From Geodermatophilus marinus (GTDB taxonomy: Bacteria; Actinomycetota; Actinomycetes; Mycobacteriales; Geodermatophilaceae): DNA of 64,000 nt. Position numbers and translations under genes: made by a program. Shown here in pieces: positions 54,629-63,949 of the stretch (within the stretch, counting starts at the first letter, position 1; the number at the start of each line of letters is the position of its first letter). The stretch is taken from NCBI RefSeq assembly GCF_003428645.1, contig NZ_QVQH01000003.1, positions 151,611 through 215,610 of the forward strand, given 5' to 3'. Under the pieces are notes generated by a model. It saw only the letters and a program-made list of their open reading frames with translations. It was not told the DNA's origin and searched no databases.

Positions 54629-56119
54629 TCAGCCGTTGAGCTCCAGGGTCTGCGTCGTCTCGGCGCGGACCTCGGCCAGCAGGCGCGGGTCGTCGGAGAG
54701 CCGGCGCCCGTAGGAGGGGATGGCCTCCTGCAGCGCCGGGCGCCAGCCCTCGACCCGGTCGGGGAAGCAGCGCTCGAGGACGGCGAGCATCGCCGACACC
54801 GCGGTGGAGGCGCCGGGCGAGGCCCCGAGCAGGCCGGCGACGGTGCCCTCGGCCCCGACGACCAGCTCGGTGCCGAACTGCAGGACGCCGCGGCCGGTGG
54901 CCGGGTCGCGCTTGATGACCTGCACCCGCTGCCCGGCGGTGATCAGCTCCCAGTCGCGGGCCCGGGCCTCGGGCACGAAGTCGCTCAGCGTCGCGTGCCG
55001 GGCCTCGGCGCCCTTGAGCAGCTCGCCGATCAGGTACCGCGTCAGCCCCAGCTCGGTGCGCGCCACGCCCAGCATCGAGCCCAGGTTGCCGGGCTTGACC
55101 GACAGCGGGAGGTCCCACAGCTTCCCGGCCTTGAGGAAGCGCGGGGAGAAGCCGGCGTAGGGGCCGAAGAGCAGCGAGTGGTCGCCGTCGATGAGCCGCA
55201 GGTCCAGGTGCGGCACCGACATCGGCGGCGCCCCGACGGCGGCCTGCCCGTAGACCTTCGCCTGGTGGGCCGAGACCAGCTCGGGGGAGCGGGTCCGCAG
55301 GAACCGGCCGCTCACCGGGAAGCCGCCGAAGCCGCGGATCTCGCGGATCCCCGAGCCCTGCAGCAGCGGGAGCGCGCCCCCGCCGGCGCCCACGAAGACG
55401 AAGCGGGCGCGCAGCCGGCGCCGCTCCCCGGCGCGGTCGGTCACGCTGACGTCCCACCGGCCGTCGTCCCGGCGGGCCAGACCGGTCACCCGCTGGCCGG
55501 TGTGCACCTGCACCCCCCGCGCCTCGGCGGCGGCGAACTGCAGCCGGGACAGCGAGCCGAAGTCCACGTCGGTCCCGGCCGCCGACCGGGTCGCCGCCAC
55601 CGTCTGGGAGGGGTCGCGGCCGGCCATCATCAGCGGCACCCAGGAGGCCAGCTCGGCCGGGTCGTCGGTGTACTCCATGCCCTCGAAGAGCGGCCGCGCG
55701 GTCATCGCCGACCAGCGCGCGCGCATGTAGCGGCGCCCGACGTCCCCGGTCACGAAGCTGACGTGCGGGACGGGGGCGATGAAGTCCTTGGGCGAGCCGG
55801 TCAGGCCGGCGCGCACCAGGTGGGACCAGAACTGCCGCGAGACCTGGAACTGCTCGTTGATCGTGACGGCCTTGGAGACGTCGACCGAGCCGTCCCGGGC
55901 GGCCGGGGTGTAGTTGAGCTCGCAGAGGGCGGCGTGGCCGGTGCCGGCGTTGTTCCAGGGGCCGCTGCTCTCGCCGGCCACCGAGGGCCCGGACTCGAAG
56001 ACCACGGTGCTCCACCCGGGGGCGACGATGCCGAGGAGCGAGGCGAGGGTCGCGCTCATGATCCCGCCTCCGACGAGGACTACGTCGGGGTCGGTCGAGG
56101 ACGCGGGTTCGGGTGACAC
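54629..56119 (-). CDS. mqo: malate:quinone oxidoreductase
   Basis: 496 residues. The FAD motif is VVLVGGGIMSATLASLLG; SSGPWNNAGTGHAALCELNYTP, FVTGDVGRRYMRARW and FVGAGGGALPLLQ are family-specific. The membrane-associated flavoenzyme oxidises malate to oxaloacetate and passes electrons to quinone. The GTG at 56119 (SPEPASS) is chosen because GGAAGG lies seven bases upstream and the longer frame adds only basic low-complexity sequence. Transcribed toward ugpC and away from lspA. Confidence 0.94.
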   Translation of the reverse strand: MSPEPASSTDPDVVLVGGGIMSATLASLLGIVAPGWSTVVFESGPSVAGESSGPWNNAGTGHAALCELNYTPAARDGSVDVSKAVTINEQFQVSRQFWSHLVRAGLTGSPKDFIAPVPHVSFVTGDVGRRYMRARWSAMTARPLFEGMEYTDDPAELASWVPLMMAGRDPSQTVAATRSAAGTDVDFGSLSRLQFAAAEARGVQVHTGQRVTGLARRDDGRWDVSVTDRAGERRRLRARFVFVGAGGGALPLLQGSGIREIRGFGGFPVSGRFLRTRSPELVSAHQAKVYGQAAVGAPPMSVPHLDLRLIDGDHSLLFGPYAGFSPRFLKAGKLWDLPLSVKPGNLGSMLGVARTELGLTRYLIGELLKGAEARHATLSDFVPEARARDWELITAGQRVQVIKRDPATGRGVLQFGTELVVGAEGTVAGLLGASPGASTAVSAMLAVLERCFPDRVEGWRPALQEAIPSYGRRLSDDPRLLAEVRAETTQTLELNG

Positions 56120-56306
56120 GTACGGCCTTCCGTGACGGCGGGGTGAACGGTTCCCCTCCAACGTCGGCCACAGCCGGCCTGGACATGTCACCGGGAGTGG
56201 TGAGATTCGTCGCACTCCGCCGTGAGAGCCGTCACGGCCGGGCCGAACCCCCCCCGTCGCGGGGCCGACCGCCGCACCGCGCGGCTATCGTCGGCGGCGA
56301 GGCCGC

Positions 56307-56933
56307 GTGCACCCGCCGCGCCCCACGACCCGAGGAGCCCCGCTGGACGAGCCGCGCGAGGACCGCAGCGCCCCGGCCGGCGGGACGCCGCCCGCCCGCC
56401 GCGCCCGCACCCGGCTGCTGGCCGCGATCGCCGTGCTCGTCCTCCTCGCCGACCTGGCCAGCAAGCTGCTGGTGGTCGCCACCATCGACCGGGGCGAGAA
56501 CATCCGGCTGCTCGGCGGGGCGCTCTACCTGACGCATGCCCGCAACACCGGCGCGGCCTTCTCCTTCGCCGAGGGCTTCACCGTGGTGTTCACGCTGATC
56601 GCCGCCGTGGTGGTGGTCGTCATCGTGCGCACCGCGCGGCGCCTGTTCTCCACCGGCTGGGCGGTGGCGCTCGGCCTGGTCCTGGGCGGGGCGGTGGGCA
56701 ACCTCGTCGACCGGGTCTTCCGCGACCCCGGTTTCCTGCGCGGTGGCGTCGTCGACTTCCTGTCCGTCTTCGCCCCCGACGGCCGGGTCTACCCGATCTT
56801 CAACATCGCCGACTCCGCCATCGTCTGCGGCGGGGTGCTCGGCGTCCTGCTCGCGCTGCGCGGCGTGGAGTTCGACGGCTCCCGGCACGCCCGTGGCCGC
56901 GAGGTGGGCGACGGCGGCCCGGCGCGCCCGTAG
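56307..56933 (+). CDS. lspA: lipoprotein signal peptidase
   Basis: 208 residues from GTG 56307. Four hydrophobic segments with the catalytic-region motifs NTGAAFSFAEG and PIFNIADSAI, plus GNLVDRVFR, identify signal peptidase II, which cleaves lipoprotein signal peptides after lipidation. Start uncertain: an in-frame CTG at 56343 has a full GAGGAG ribosome-binding site five bases upstream and would give 196 residues, whereas the GTG has none. A TATCGT -10-like element lies at 56286-56291. Its substrate class includes the sugar-binding lipoprotein in this window. Confidence 0.92.
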   Translation: MHPPRPTTRGAPLDEPREDRSAPAGGTPPARRARTRLLAAIAVLVLLADLASKLLVVATIDRGENIRLLGGALYLTHARNTGAAFSFAEGFTVVFTLIAAVVVVVIVRTARRLFSTGWAVALGLVLGGAVGNLVDRVFRDPGFLRGGVVDFLSVFAPDGRVYPIFNIADSAIVCGGVLGVLLALRGVEFDGSRHARGREVGDGGPARP

Positions 56934-56937
56934 GGCC

Positions 56938-57030
56938 GGGCCCCGTCCGGGGGCCGCCGCCCGCCCGGCCCGTCCCGGGGGCTCGCCGCGAGCGGGCGAG
57001 CCGTGAGGAGGACGGGGTCCCTCTCCGGTG
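56938..57030. repeat. palindrome-rich intergenic element
   Basis: Contains GGCTCGCC-N6-GGCGAGCC and GGCCCCGTCCGGGGGCC dyads and two copies of a GACGGGGTCC / GGCGGGGTCC motif. GGCCCCGTCCG and GGCTCGCCGCGAGC are shared with the region at 44101-44130. It probably ends lspA transcription and belongs to the same family of dispersed intergenic repeats. Confidence 0.5.
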
Positions 57031-57067
57031 ACGAGGGCGGGGTCCTCCCTCTGTCACGATGGGGGGC

Positions 57068-58006
57068 GTGAGCAGCACCGCGGGTCAGCACCGGGCGCTC
57101 CCGGTCCCCGACGGGCTGGAGGGGCAGCGCGTCGACCAGGCGCTGTCGCGGCTGTTCGGCCTCTCCCGCGGCGCGGCCGCCGACCTCGCCGACGCCGGCG
57201 GGGTGCTCCTCGACGGCCGGGTGCGCGGCAAGGGCGACCGGGTCACCGGCGGCAGCTGGCTGGAGGTCGAGCTGCCCCCGCCGCCGGGCGAGCCGCGGGC
57301 ACCCGAGCCGGTCCCCGGGCTCACCGTCGTCCACGACGACGACGACATGGTGGTGGTCGACAAGCCGGTCGGCGTCGCCGCCCACCCCAGCCCCGGCTGG
57401 GAGGGCCCGACCGTGGTCGGCGGCCTGGCCGCGGCCGGCTACCGCATCTCCACCTCCGGGGCCGCCGAGCGGCAGGGGGTGGTGCACCGGCTGGACGCCG
57501 CCACCACCGGGCTCATGGTGGTGGCCAAGAGCGAGCGGGCCTACACCGCGCTCAAGGCGGCGTTCAAGCAGCGGACCGTCGAGAAGCGGTACGCCGCGCT
57601 GGTGCAGGGCCACCCCGACCCCTCGCGGGGCACCATCGACGCCCCGATCGACCGGCACCCCCGTCACGACTGGCGCTTCGCCGTCGTCCAGGGCGGCAAG
57701 CCCTCGGTGACCCACTACGAGGTGGTCGAGGCGTTCCCGGCCGCCAGCCTGGTCGACGTCCGGCTCGAGACCGGCCGCACCCACCAGATCCGCGTCCACT
57801 TCGCCGCGCTGCGCCACCCCTGCGTGGGCGACACGACCTACGGGGCGGACCCGACGCTGGCCGCCCGGCTGGGGGTGTCGCGGCAGTGGCTGCACGCCGT
57901 CCGCCTCGGCCTGCCGCACCCGGCCGACGGTTCCTGGGTCGAGTTCACCAGCCCGTACCCACCCGACCTGGCCGGCGCGCTCGACACCCTGCGCGCCGAG
58001 GCCTGA
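57068..58006 (+). CDS. rluD: RluD-family 23S rRNA pseudouridine synthase
   Basis: 312 residues from GTG 57068; an ATG at 57059 is three codons upstream. The S4 domain ([22 protein letters not shown]) is followed by the catalytic domain with [18 protein letters not shown] (catalytic Asp in HRLD), [11 protein letters not shown] and [13 protein letters not shown]. Members make pseudouridines in helix 69 of 23S rRNA. A CACGAT hexamer lies seven bases before this GTG. The usual order lspA-rluD is kept, with a repeat element between. Confidence 0.92.
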   Translation: MSSTAGQHRALPVPDGLEGQRVDQALSRLFGLSRGAAADLADAGGVLLDGRVRGKGDRVTGGSWLEVELPPPPGEPRAPEPVPGLTVVHDDDDMVVVDKPVGVAAHPSPGWEGPTVVGGLAAAGYRISTSGAAERQGVVHRLDAATTGLMVVAKSERAYTALKAAFKQRTVEKRYAALVQGHPDPSRGTIDAPIDRHPRHDWRFAVVQGGKPSVTHYEVVEAFPAASLVDVRLETGRTHQIRVHFAALRHPCVGDTTYGADPTLAARLGVSRQWLHAVRLGLPHPADGSWVEFTSPYPPDLAGALDTLRAEA

Positions 58007-58014
58007 GGTCGCCG

Positions 58015-58803
58015 GTGGACGGCCTCCCCGGCTCCCTCGCCGACCTCGGGCCGGCGGCCCTGTCGGCGGTGGTCGTGGCCGGCTACCTGGTGCTGGGCGA
58101 GCCGGTGGTCGGTGCGGTCCTGCACCGCCGCTTCGAGGGCAGGCTGCGCACCGACCCCGGCGCCCGCCGCTCCTTCTACCGCCGGCTGCTGGTGCTCGAG
58201 TGGGGGCTCGCCCTGGTGGCCCTGGTCGTCTGGCTGGCGGCCCCGGGGGTGGACGCCGCGGCGGTGGGCCTGTGCTGGCCGGTGTCGGCGCCCGGTCCGG
58301 CCGCGGCCGTGGCCGGCGCGGCCGTGCTGCTGCTGGTGGTCGTGTCGACCCGGGCCCTGCGCTCGGGGGCGGTGGCCGACGCGGTCGCGCAGCAGCCGGG
58401 TCACCCCCCGACCACCCGGGGCCGGCACGCCGAGCCGCCGGTGCACGCCACGCTGGCCCTGCTGCCCCGCACGCGCGCCGAGCGGCGGCTGTTCACCCTC
58501 GTCGGCACCACGGCCGGGATCTGCGAGGAGTGGCTCTACCGCGGCTTCCTGCTCGCCGTCGTCGCCGCCGTCCTCGGCGGCCCGCCCGCCGCCGTGCTGG
58601 TGGTCGTCGGCGCGGTCGCCTTCGGCCTGGCGCACGCCTACCAGGGCGTCGCCGGGGTGGTGACCACCGGCGTCCTCGGCGGGGTGTTCGCCTGGCTCTA
58701 CGTCGACACCGGCTCGCTGCTGCTGCCGGTCCTCCTGCACGTCCTGGTCGACCTGCGGTTCCTGCTCGTCCCGGCCCGCGCCCTGCCGGCGGTGCCCCGG
58801 TGA
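58015..58803 (+). CDS. CPBP family intramembrane metalloprotease
   Basis: 262 residues with about seven hydrophobic segments. The Abi/CAAX protease motifs are ICEEWLYRGFLL (EExxxR), FGLAHAYQG (His) and LLHVLVDLRF (His and Asp). Family members include CAAX prenyl proteases and bacteriocin-immunity proteins; the substrate is unknown. The GTG lies nine bases after the rluD stop, and the stop overlaps the next GNAT gene (GTGA), so it is part of a small operon. Confidence 0.9.
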   Translation: MDGLPGSLADLGPAALSAVVVAGYLVLGEPVVGAVLHRRFEGRLRTDPGARRSFYRRLLVLEWGLALVALVVWLAAPGVDAAAVGLCWPVSAPGPAAAVAGAAVLLLVVVSTRALRSGAVADAVAQQPGHPPTTRGRHAEPPVHATLALLPRTRAERRLFTLVGTTAGICEEWLYRGFLLAVVAAVLGGPPAAVLVVVGAVAFGLAHAYQGVAGVVTTGVLGGVFAWLYVDTGSLLLPVLLHVLVDLRFLLVPARALPAVPR

Positions 58804-59231
58804 GGCCGGCCGGCGCGGTGGCGACGCGGGCCGACCTGCCCGAGGTCGCAGCGCTGCGGACCCGCGTGTTCGTCGAGGAGCAGGGCGTCCCCGCCGAGGT
58901 GGAGCGCGACGCGCTCGACGCCACGGCGGTGCACGCGCTGGCCCGCGACGAGCGGGGCCGGGTCGTGGCGACCGGGCGGCTGGTCGAGCGCGGCGGCGTG
59001 GCCGTCGTGGGGCGGATGGCCGTGGACGCGGCCGCCCGCGGCCGCGGGTACGGCGCCGCCGTCCTCGCCGTGCTGCACCGGCAGGCCCTCGCCCGCGGCC
59101 TGGCGGAGGTCGAGCTGCACGCCCAGGTGAGCGCCCGCGGCTTCTACGAGCGGGCCGGCTACACCGCCGTCGGGGACGAGTACGAGGAGGCCGGTATCGC
59201 GCACGTCACGATGCGCCGGACCCTCCCGTGA
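58800..59231 (+). CDS. GNAT family N-acetyltransferase
   Basis: 143 residues, a single GNAT domain. LRTRVFVEEQGVPAEVERD opens it (as in ElaA-like proteins), MAVDAAARGRGYGAAVLAVL is the acetyl-CoA loop (RGRGYG), and GFYERAGYTAVGDEYEEAGI is the C-terminal motif with the catalytic Tyr. Substrate unknown. The GTG overlaps the CPBP protease stop. Confidence 0.9.
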   Translation: MRPAGAVATRADLPEVAALRTRVFVEEQGVPAEVERDALDATAVHALARDERGRVVATGRLVERGGVAVVGRMAVDAAARGRGYGAAVLAVLHRQALARGLAEVELHAQVSARGFYERAGYTAVGDEYEEAGIAHVTMRRTLP

Positions 59232-59288
59232 GCGGGGCGTGACGGAGCGGTCCGGACACGGGCGACACGGACTGTCGGTCCCCCGGGG

Positions 59289-59309
59289 TAGACCTCGCAG
59301 GGTGCGAGG
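59289..59309 (+). promoter_or_regulatory. candidate dnaE1 promoter region
   Basis: A TAGACC -10-like hexamer (59289-59294) partly overlaps a small dyad CCTCGCA-GGG-TGCGAGG (59293-59309). The dnaE1 GTG is about 170 bases further on, after a GC-rich leader with GTGAGGAG just before the start. Assignment is tentative. Confidence 0.35.
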
Positions 59310-59480
59310 ATCGACCCCACCGAGCCGAGGTCGACCCGGCGGCCGGTGCGACGGCTCCGGCGGCCCCGACCGCCCGGCCCGGCGCGCCGAGCTCCACCCC
59401 GCCGCCGGTCTTCCCCGCCGGTCGCCCGCCGCGGATCCCGGCGGCCGGGCACGCACGACCCGTGAGGAGCCCCTGAGCAC

Positions 59481-62400
59481 GTGAGCACCCCGTCACCCGA
59501 CTCGTTCGTGCACCTGCACGTCCACACCGAGTACTCGATGCTCGACGGTGCGGCGAAGCTGCCCGAGGTCACCGCGGCCGCTGCCGAGTACGGGATGCCG
59601 GCGCTGGCCATGACCGACCACGGCAACGTCTTCGGCGCCTACGACTTCTACAAGCAGGCCAAGGGTGCCGGGGTCGAGCCGATCATCGGCATGGAGGGCT
59701 ACTACACCCCCGGGTCGCGCTTCGACCGGGCGCCGTTCGACTTCGGCGACAACCTCATCGACGAGGACGGCGAGGGCGGCTCCTCGCGCGGCAAGGCCGC
59801 CTACACGCACATGACCCTGCTGGCCCGCACCACCGAGGGCATGCACAACCTGTTCCGCATCTCCTCGCTGGCCAGCCTGGAGGGGCAGTACCGCAAGCCG
59901 CGCTTCGACCGCGACCTGCTCGAGCGCTACGGCACGGGTCTCATCGCCACCACCGGCTGCCCCTCGGGCGAGGTGAACATGTGGCTGCGGGCGGGCAAGG
60001 AGGACAAGGCCCGCCAGGCCGCCGCGGACTTCCAGGACATCTTCGGCAAGGAGAACTTCTTCGCCGAGCTGATGGACCACGGGCTGGCCATCGAGCAGAA
60101 GACGCGCCCGCAGCTGCTGGCGATCGCGAAGGACCTCGGCATCCCGCTGCTGGCGACCAACGACCTGCACTACACGCGCAAGGAGGACGCCGAGGCGCAC
60201 GACGCGCTGCTGTGCATCCAGACCGGGTCGCGGCTGGGCGAGACCAACCGCTTCCGGTTCAACGGGAACGGCTACTACCTCAAGAGCGCCGAGGAGATGC
60301 GCGCGCTGTTCCCGGGGGACCTGCGCGCCGCCTGCGACAACACCCTGCTGGTCGCCGAGATGTGCGAGGTGTCCTTCACCGAGGGCGCCGACCTCATGCC
60401 CCGGTTCCCGCTGCCGCCGGGGGAGGACGAGACCTCCTGGTTCGTCAAGGAGGTCGAGCGGGGGCTGCACAAGCGCTACCCGAACGGCATCCCCGACCAC
60501 GTGCGCAAGCAGGCCGACTACGAGGTCGGGATCATCACCCAGATGGGCTTCCCGGGGTACTTCCTCGTGGTCGCCGACTTCATCAACTGGGCCAAGGACA
60601 ACGGCATCCGGGTCGGCCCCGGCCGTGGCTCGGCCGCGGGCTCCCTGGCCGCCTACGCCATGGGCATCACCGACCTGGACCCGCTGGCGCACGGGCTGAT
60701 CTTCGAGCGGTTCCTCAATCCCGAGCGCGTCTCGATGCCCGACGTCGACATCGACTTCGACGACCGCCGGCGCGGCGAGGTCATCCAGTACGTGTCGCAG
60801 AAGTACGGCGAGGAGCGGGTCAGCCAGATCGTCACGTACGGCACGATCAAGGCCAAGGCCGCGATCAAGGACGCCGCCCGCGTGCTCGACCGGCCGTTCT
60901 CGGTCGGCGACGAGCTCACCAAGCTCATGCCGCCGGCGGTCATGGGCAAGGACATCCCGCTGTCGGGGATCTTCGACCCGGCGCACCCGCGCTACAGGGA
61001 GGCCGCGGAGTTCCGGGCCCGCTACGAGTCCGACCCGGGCGCGGCCGAGGTCGTCGACCAGGCCCGCAAGCTCGAGGGGCTGAAGCGGCAGTGGGGCGTG
61101 CACGCGGCCGGGGTGATCATCGGCCGCTACCCGCTGATCGACAGCATCCCGATCATGCGGCGCGAGGCCGACGGCGCGGTCATCACGCAGTTCGACTACC
61201 CGACCTGCGAGACGCTCGGCCTGCTGAAGATGGACTTCCTGGGCCTGCGCAACCTCACGGTCATCGACGACGCGCTGCGCAACATCGTGGCCAACGGCAA
61301 GGAGCCGATCGACCTCGACGAGATCAGCAAGGACCTCACCGACCCGGCCACCTACGCGCTGCTCTCCCGGGGCGACACCCTGGGGGTCTTCCAGTTCGAC
61401 GGCGGCCCGATGCGGTCGCTGCTGCGGCTCATGCGGCCGGACAACTTCGAGGACATCTCCGCGGTCGGCGCGCTGTACCGGCCCGGCCCGATGGGCGCGA
61501 ACTCGCACACGAACTACGCGCTGCGCAAGAACGGCCAGCAGGAGATCACGCCGATCCACCCGGAGCTGGCCGAGCCGCTGGAGGACATCCTCGGCACGAC
61601 CTACGGCCTGATCGTCTACCAGGAGCAGGTCATGGCGATCGCGCAGAAGGTCGCCGGGTACTCCCTCGGCAAGGCCGACCTGCTGCGCCGGGCGATGGGC
61701 AAGAAGAAGAAGTCGGTCCTGGACGCCGAGTTCGTCGGCTTCGAGGCCGGCATGAAGGAGCGCGGCTACTCCGCCGCGGCGATCAAGACGCTGTGGGACA
61801 TCCTGGTCCCGTTCGCCGACTACGCGTTCAACAAGGCGCACTCGGCGGCCTACGGCCTGGTGTCCTACTGGACGGCCTACCTCAAGGCCAACTACCCGGC
61901 CGAGTACATGGCCGGCCTGCTCACCAGCGTCGGCGACGACAAGGACCGCCGGCCCATCTACCTGGCCGAGTGCCGGCGCATGGGCATCAAGGTGCTCCCG
62001 CCGGACGTCAACGAGTCCTCCTGGGACTTCACCGCCGTCGGCACCGACATCCGCTTCGGCCTGGCGTCGGTGCGCAACGTCGGGCACAACGTCGTCGACT
62101 CGATCCGCCGGGCCCGCGAGGAGAAGGGCGCCTTCAAGGACTTCGCGGACTTCCTGCGCAAGATCGACACGGTGGCCTGCAACAAGAAGGTCATCGAGTC
62201 CCTGGCCAAGGCCGGGGCGTTCGACTCCCTCGGCCACTCCCGCCAGGGCATCGTCGCCGTCCACGCGCAGGCGGTCGACTCGGCGATGGCGCTCAAGCGG
62301 AAGGAGGCCGAGGGCCAGTTCGACCTGTTCGGCAGCTTCGGCGCCGACGGCGACGGTGCGGGGGACCCGTTCGGCGGCGCGCTGGACATCGCCATCCCCA

Positions 62401-63047
62401 CGGCCGACTGGTCGAAGTCCGAGCGCCTGGTGTTCGAGCGGGACATGCTGGGCCTCTACGTCTCCGACCACCCGCTGCACGGGGTCGAGCACGTGCTCGC
62501 GGCCAACGCCGACACCCCCATCGCGGAGATCAACGCCGGTGGGGTCGAGGACGGCGCGAACGTCACCATCGCCGGCATCCTGACCTCGGTGCAGCCGCGG
62601 ACCAACAAGCAGGGTGCGCCCTGGGCGATCGCCACCCTCGAGGACCTCGAGTCCGGCATCGAGGTCCTCTTCTTCCCCAAGACCTGGGCCGAGGTGTCGG
62701 AGAAGGTGGTCCGCGACCAGATCGTCGTGGTCAAGGGCCGGATCAGCCGCCGCGACGACCAGCCCTCGCTGTTCGGGTCCGAGGTCACCATCCCCGAGCT
62801 CACCGAGGGGCCGCGCGGCCCGGTGCTGGTGTCGATGGCCGCGGCCCGCTGCACGCCCCCGGTGGTCGAGCGGCTGCGCGAGGTGCTCGGCAGCCACCCG
62901 GGGACGACCGAGGTGCAGCTCAAGCTCGTCAACGGGAGCCGGGAGACGGTGCTCCGCCTCGACCAGGGCCTCCGGGTCCGTCCGAGCACCGCCCTCATGG
63001 GCGACATCAAGGCCCTGCTGGGGCCTACCAGCGTGGCCCTGCTGTGA
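59481..63047 (+). CDS. dnaE1: replicative DNA polymerase III alpha subunit DnaE1
   Basis: 1188 residues. The PHP domain is intact: HLHVHTEYSMLDG, TDHGN, GMEGYY, THMTLL, GCPSGEV and NDLHYT supply all nine metal ligands known from the mycobacterial proofreading exonuclease. Palm aspartates are in MPDVDIDFDDRR (near residue 422) and LKMDFLGLRN (near 585). The C-terminal part holds a clamp-binding region (EGQFDLFGSFG) and an OB fold (VTIAGILTSVQ). It is the main chromosome replicase. GTG start with GAGGAGC upstream. Confidence 0.97.
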   Translation: MSTPSPDSFVHLHVHTEYSMLDGAAKLPEVTAAAAEYGMPALAMTDHGNVFGAYDFYKQAKGAGVEPIIGMEGYYTPGSRFDRAPFDFGDNLIDEDGEGGSSRGKAAYTHMTLLARTTEGMHNLFRISSLASLEGQYRKPRFDRDLLERYGTGLIATTGCPSGEVNMWLRAGKEDKARQAAADFQDIFGKENFFAELMDHGLAIEQKTRPQLLAIAKDLGIPLLATNDLHYTRKEDAEAHDALLCIQTGSRLGETNRFRFNGNGYYLKSAEEMRALFPGDLRAACDNTLLVAEMCEVSFTEGADLMPRFPLPPGEDETSWFVKEVERGLHKRYPNGIPDHVRKQADYEVGIITQMGFPGYFLVVADFINWAKDNGIRVGPGRGSAAGSLAAYAMGITDLDPLAHGLIFERFLNPERVSMPDVDIDFDDRRRGEVIQYVSQKYGEERVSQIVTYGTIKAKAAIKDAARVLDRPFSVGDELTKLMPPAVMGKDIPLSGIFDPAHPRYREAAEFRARYESDPGAAEVVDQARKLEGLKRQWGVHAAGVIIGRYPLIDSIPIMRREADGAVITQFDYPTCETLGLLKMDFLGLRNLTVIDDALRNIVANGKEPIDLDEISKDLTDPATYALLSRGDTLGVFQFDGGPMRSLLRLMRPDNFEDISAVGALYRPGPMGANSHTNYALRKNGQQEITPIHPELAEPLEDILGTTYGLIVYQEQVMAIAQKVAGYSLGKADLLRRAMGKKKKSVLDAEFVGFEAGMKERGYSAAAIKTLWDILVPFADYAFNKAHSAAYGLVSYWTAYLKANYPAEYMAGLLTSVGDDKDRRPIYLAECRRMGIKVLPPDVNESSWDFTAVGTDIRFGLASVRNVGHNVVDSIRRAREEKGAFKDFADFLRKIDTVACNKKVIESLAKAGAFDSLGHSRQGIVAVHAQAVDSAMALKRKEAEGQFDLFGSFGADGDGAGDPFGGALDIAIPTADWSKSERLVFERDMLGLYVSDHPLHGVEHVLAANADTPIAEINAGGVEDGANVTIAGILTSVQPRTNKQGAPWAIATLEDLESGIEVLFFPKTWAEVSEKVVRDQIVVVKGRISRRDDQPSLFGSEVTIPELTEGPRGPVLVSMAAARCTPPVVERLREVLGSHPGTTEVQLKLVNGSRETVLRLDQGLRVRPSTALMGDIKALLGPTSVALL

Positions 63048-63192
63048 GCCGCCCTGCTGTGGGCCGCCCTGCCCGGGGTGCGGCCGTGAGGCCCGGGGCG
63101 GCCGCCTCCCCGGGCCGAGCCAGGCCCCGCCGGTGGGTCGCGGAGGAGGGGCGGCCCGGCGCGTCCCGGGCCCGCCGGGGTTCACTGGTCCG

Positions 63193-63885
63193 GTGACCCC
63201 TCCTCCCGTCCCGGTCGGCGACGGCCGGCCCGGGCGCGTGCCCCGGCGTGCCCGCGGGCACGGCGGCCGGCGCTGGCCGGGCACCGCGGAGCTGCGGGCC
63301 GACCGGCGCCCCGCCCTGCTGCTGGCCACCGCGCTGACCCTGGCGGGGGTGCCGGCCGGCGTCCTCTGGGTGGTGCTGACCCCGCAGGCCCGCTTCGACG
63401 TGACCGCCGACGGCCCGGTGGTCGTCGGCCGGCCCTCCGCCGAGCTGCTGGTGGCCGCCGACGCCGTGTTCACCCTCCTGCTGGCGGGCCTCGGGCTGCT
63501 GTCCGGCGCGGGCGCGTGGTGGTGGCGGTCCCGCCGCGGCGTGGGCACGCTGCTCGGTCTGTCGGTCGGCACGCTGCTCGCCGCGCTGGTCGCCTGGCAG
63601 CTGGGGGAGCTGCTGGCGCCCGGCCCCACGCCGGAGCAGGTCGCCGAGGTCGGCGGGCGGTTCACGACCGGCCTCGACCTGGCCTCGCTGCCGGCACTGG
63701 CGGTGGGGCCCTTCGCCGCCGTCCTGGCCTACGTGGTCGCCGCGCTCCTCTCCCCGGCCGAGGACCTCGACCGGCCCGACCCGGTCCGGCCCGCTCCCTC
63801 GGCCGGCGGCCCGCCACCCGGTGGGGTCGACCCGGTCCCGGGCAGGAGCTCCGCAGCGCCCAGCCACGAGCCGGCCGGCGGGTAG
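63193..63885 (+). CDS. DUF2567-like membrane protein
   Basis: 230 residues. A basic N-terminus leads to four hydrophobic segments (about residues 40-60, 85-110, 120-140, 165-190), then a Pro/Ser/Gly-rich tail. The stretch GVLWVVLTPQARFDVTADGPVVVG resembles actinobacterial DUF2567 proteins; function unknown. TTCACT lies exactly six bases before the GTG, so the mRNA may be leaderless. It follows dnaE1 by 145 bases and ends just before a repeat element. Confidence 0.72.
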   Translation: MTPPPVPVGDGRPGRVPRRARGHGGRRWPGTAELRADRRPALLLATALTLAGVPAGVLWVVLTPQARFDVTADGPVVVGRPSAELLVAADAVFTLLLAGLGLLSGAGAWWWRSRRGVGTLLGLSVGTLLAALVAWQLGELLAPGPTPEQVAEVGGRFTTGLDLASLPALAVGPFAAVLAYVVAALLSPAEDLDRPDPVRPAPSAGGPPPGGVDPVPGRSSAAPSHEPAGG

Positions 63886-63894
63886 GAGGACGGC

Positions 63895-63949
63895 GGCCCC
63901 GCTGCAGGGTCCCGCGCCGAGCGTGCGGGGGGGGGGGGGGGGGGGGGGG
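63895..63949 (+). repeat. dispersed element copy 3 with a 23-base G run
   Basis: CTGCAGGGTCCCGCGCCGAG and CGTGCG match the element at 44139-44192 nearly base for base; where that copy continues AGGGGTGGGGGGCAGGGGG, this one has an uninterrupted run of 23 G (63927-63949). A further CTGCAGGGTCCCGCCCC begins at about 63961, so a second unit may follow. The run is a possible quadruplex and a likely site of sequencing or replication slippage. Confidence 0.75.

Noticed and set aside
59493..63665. 1390-codon minus-strand frame opposite dnaE1
   Set aside because: Shadow of dnaE1 with no recognisable domain.
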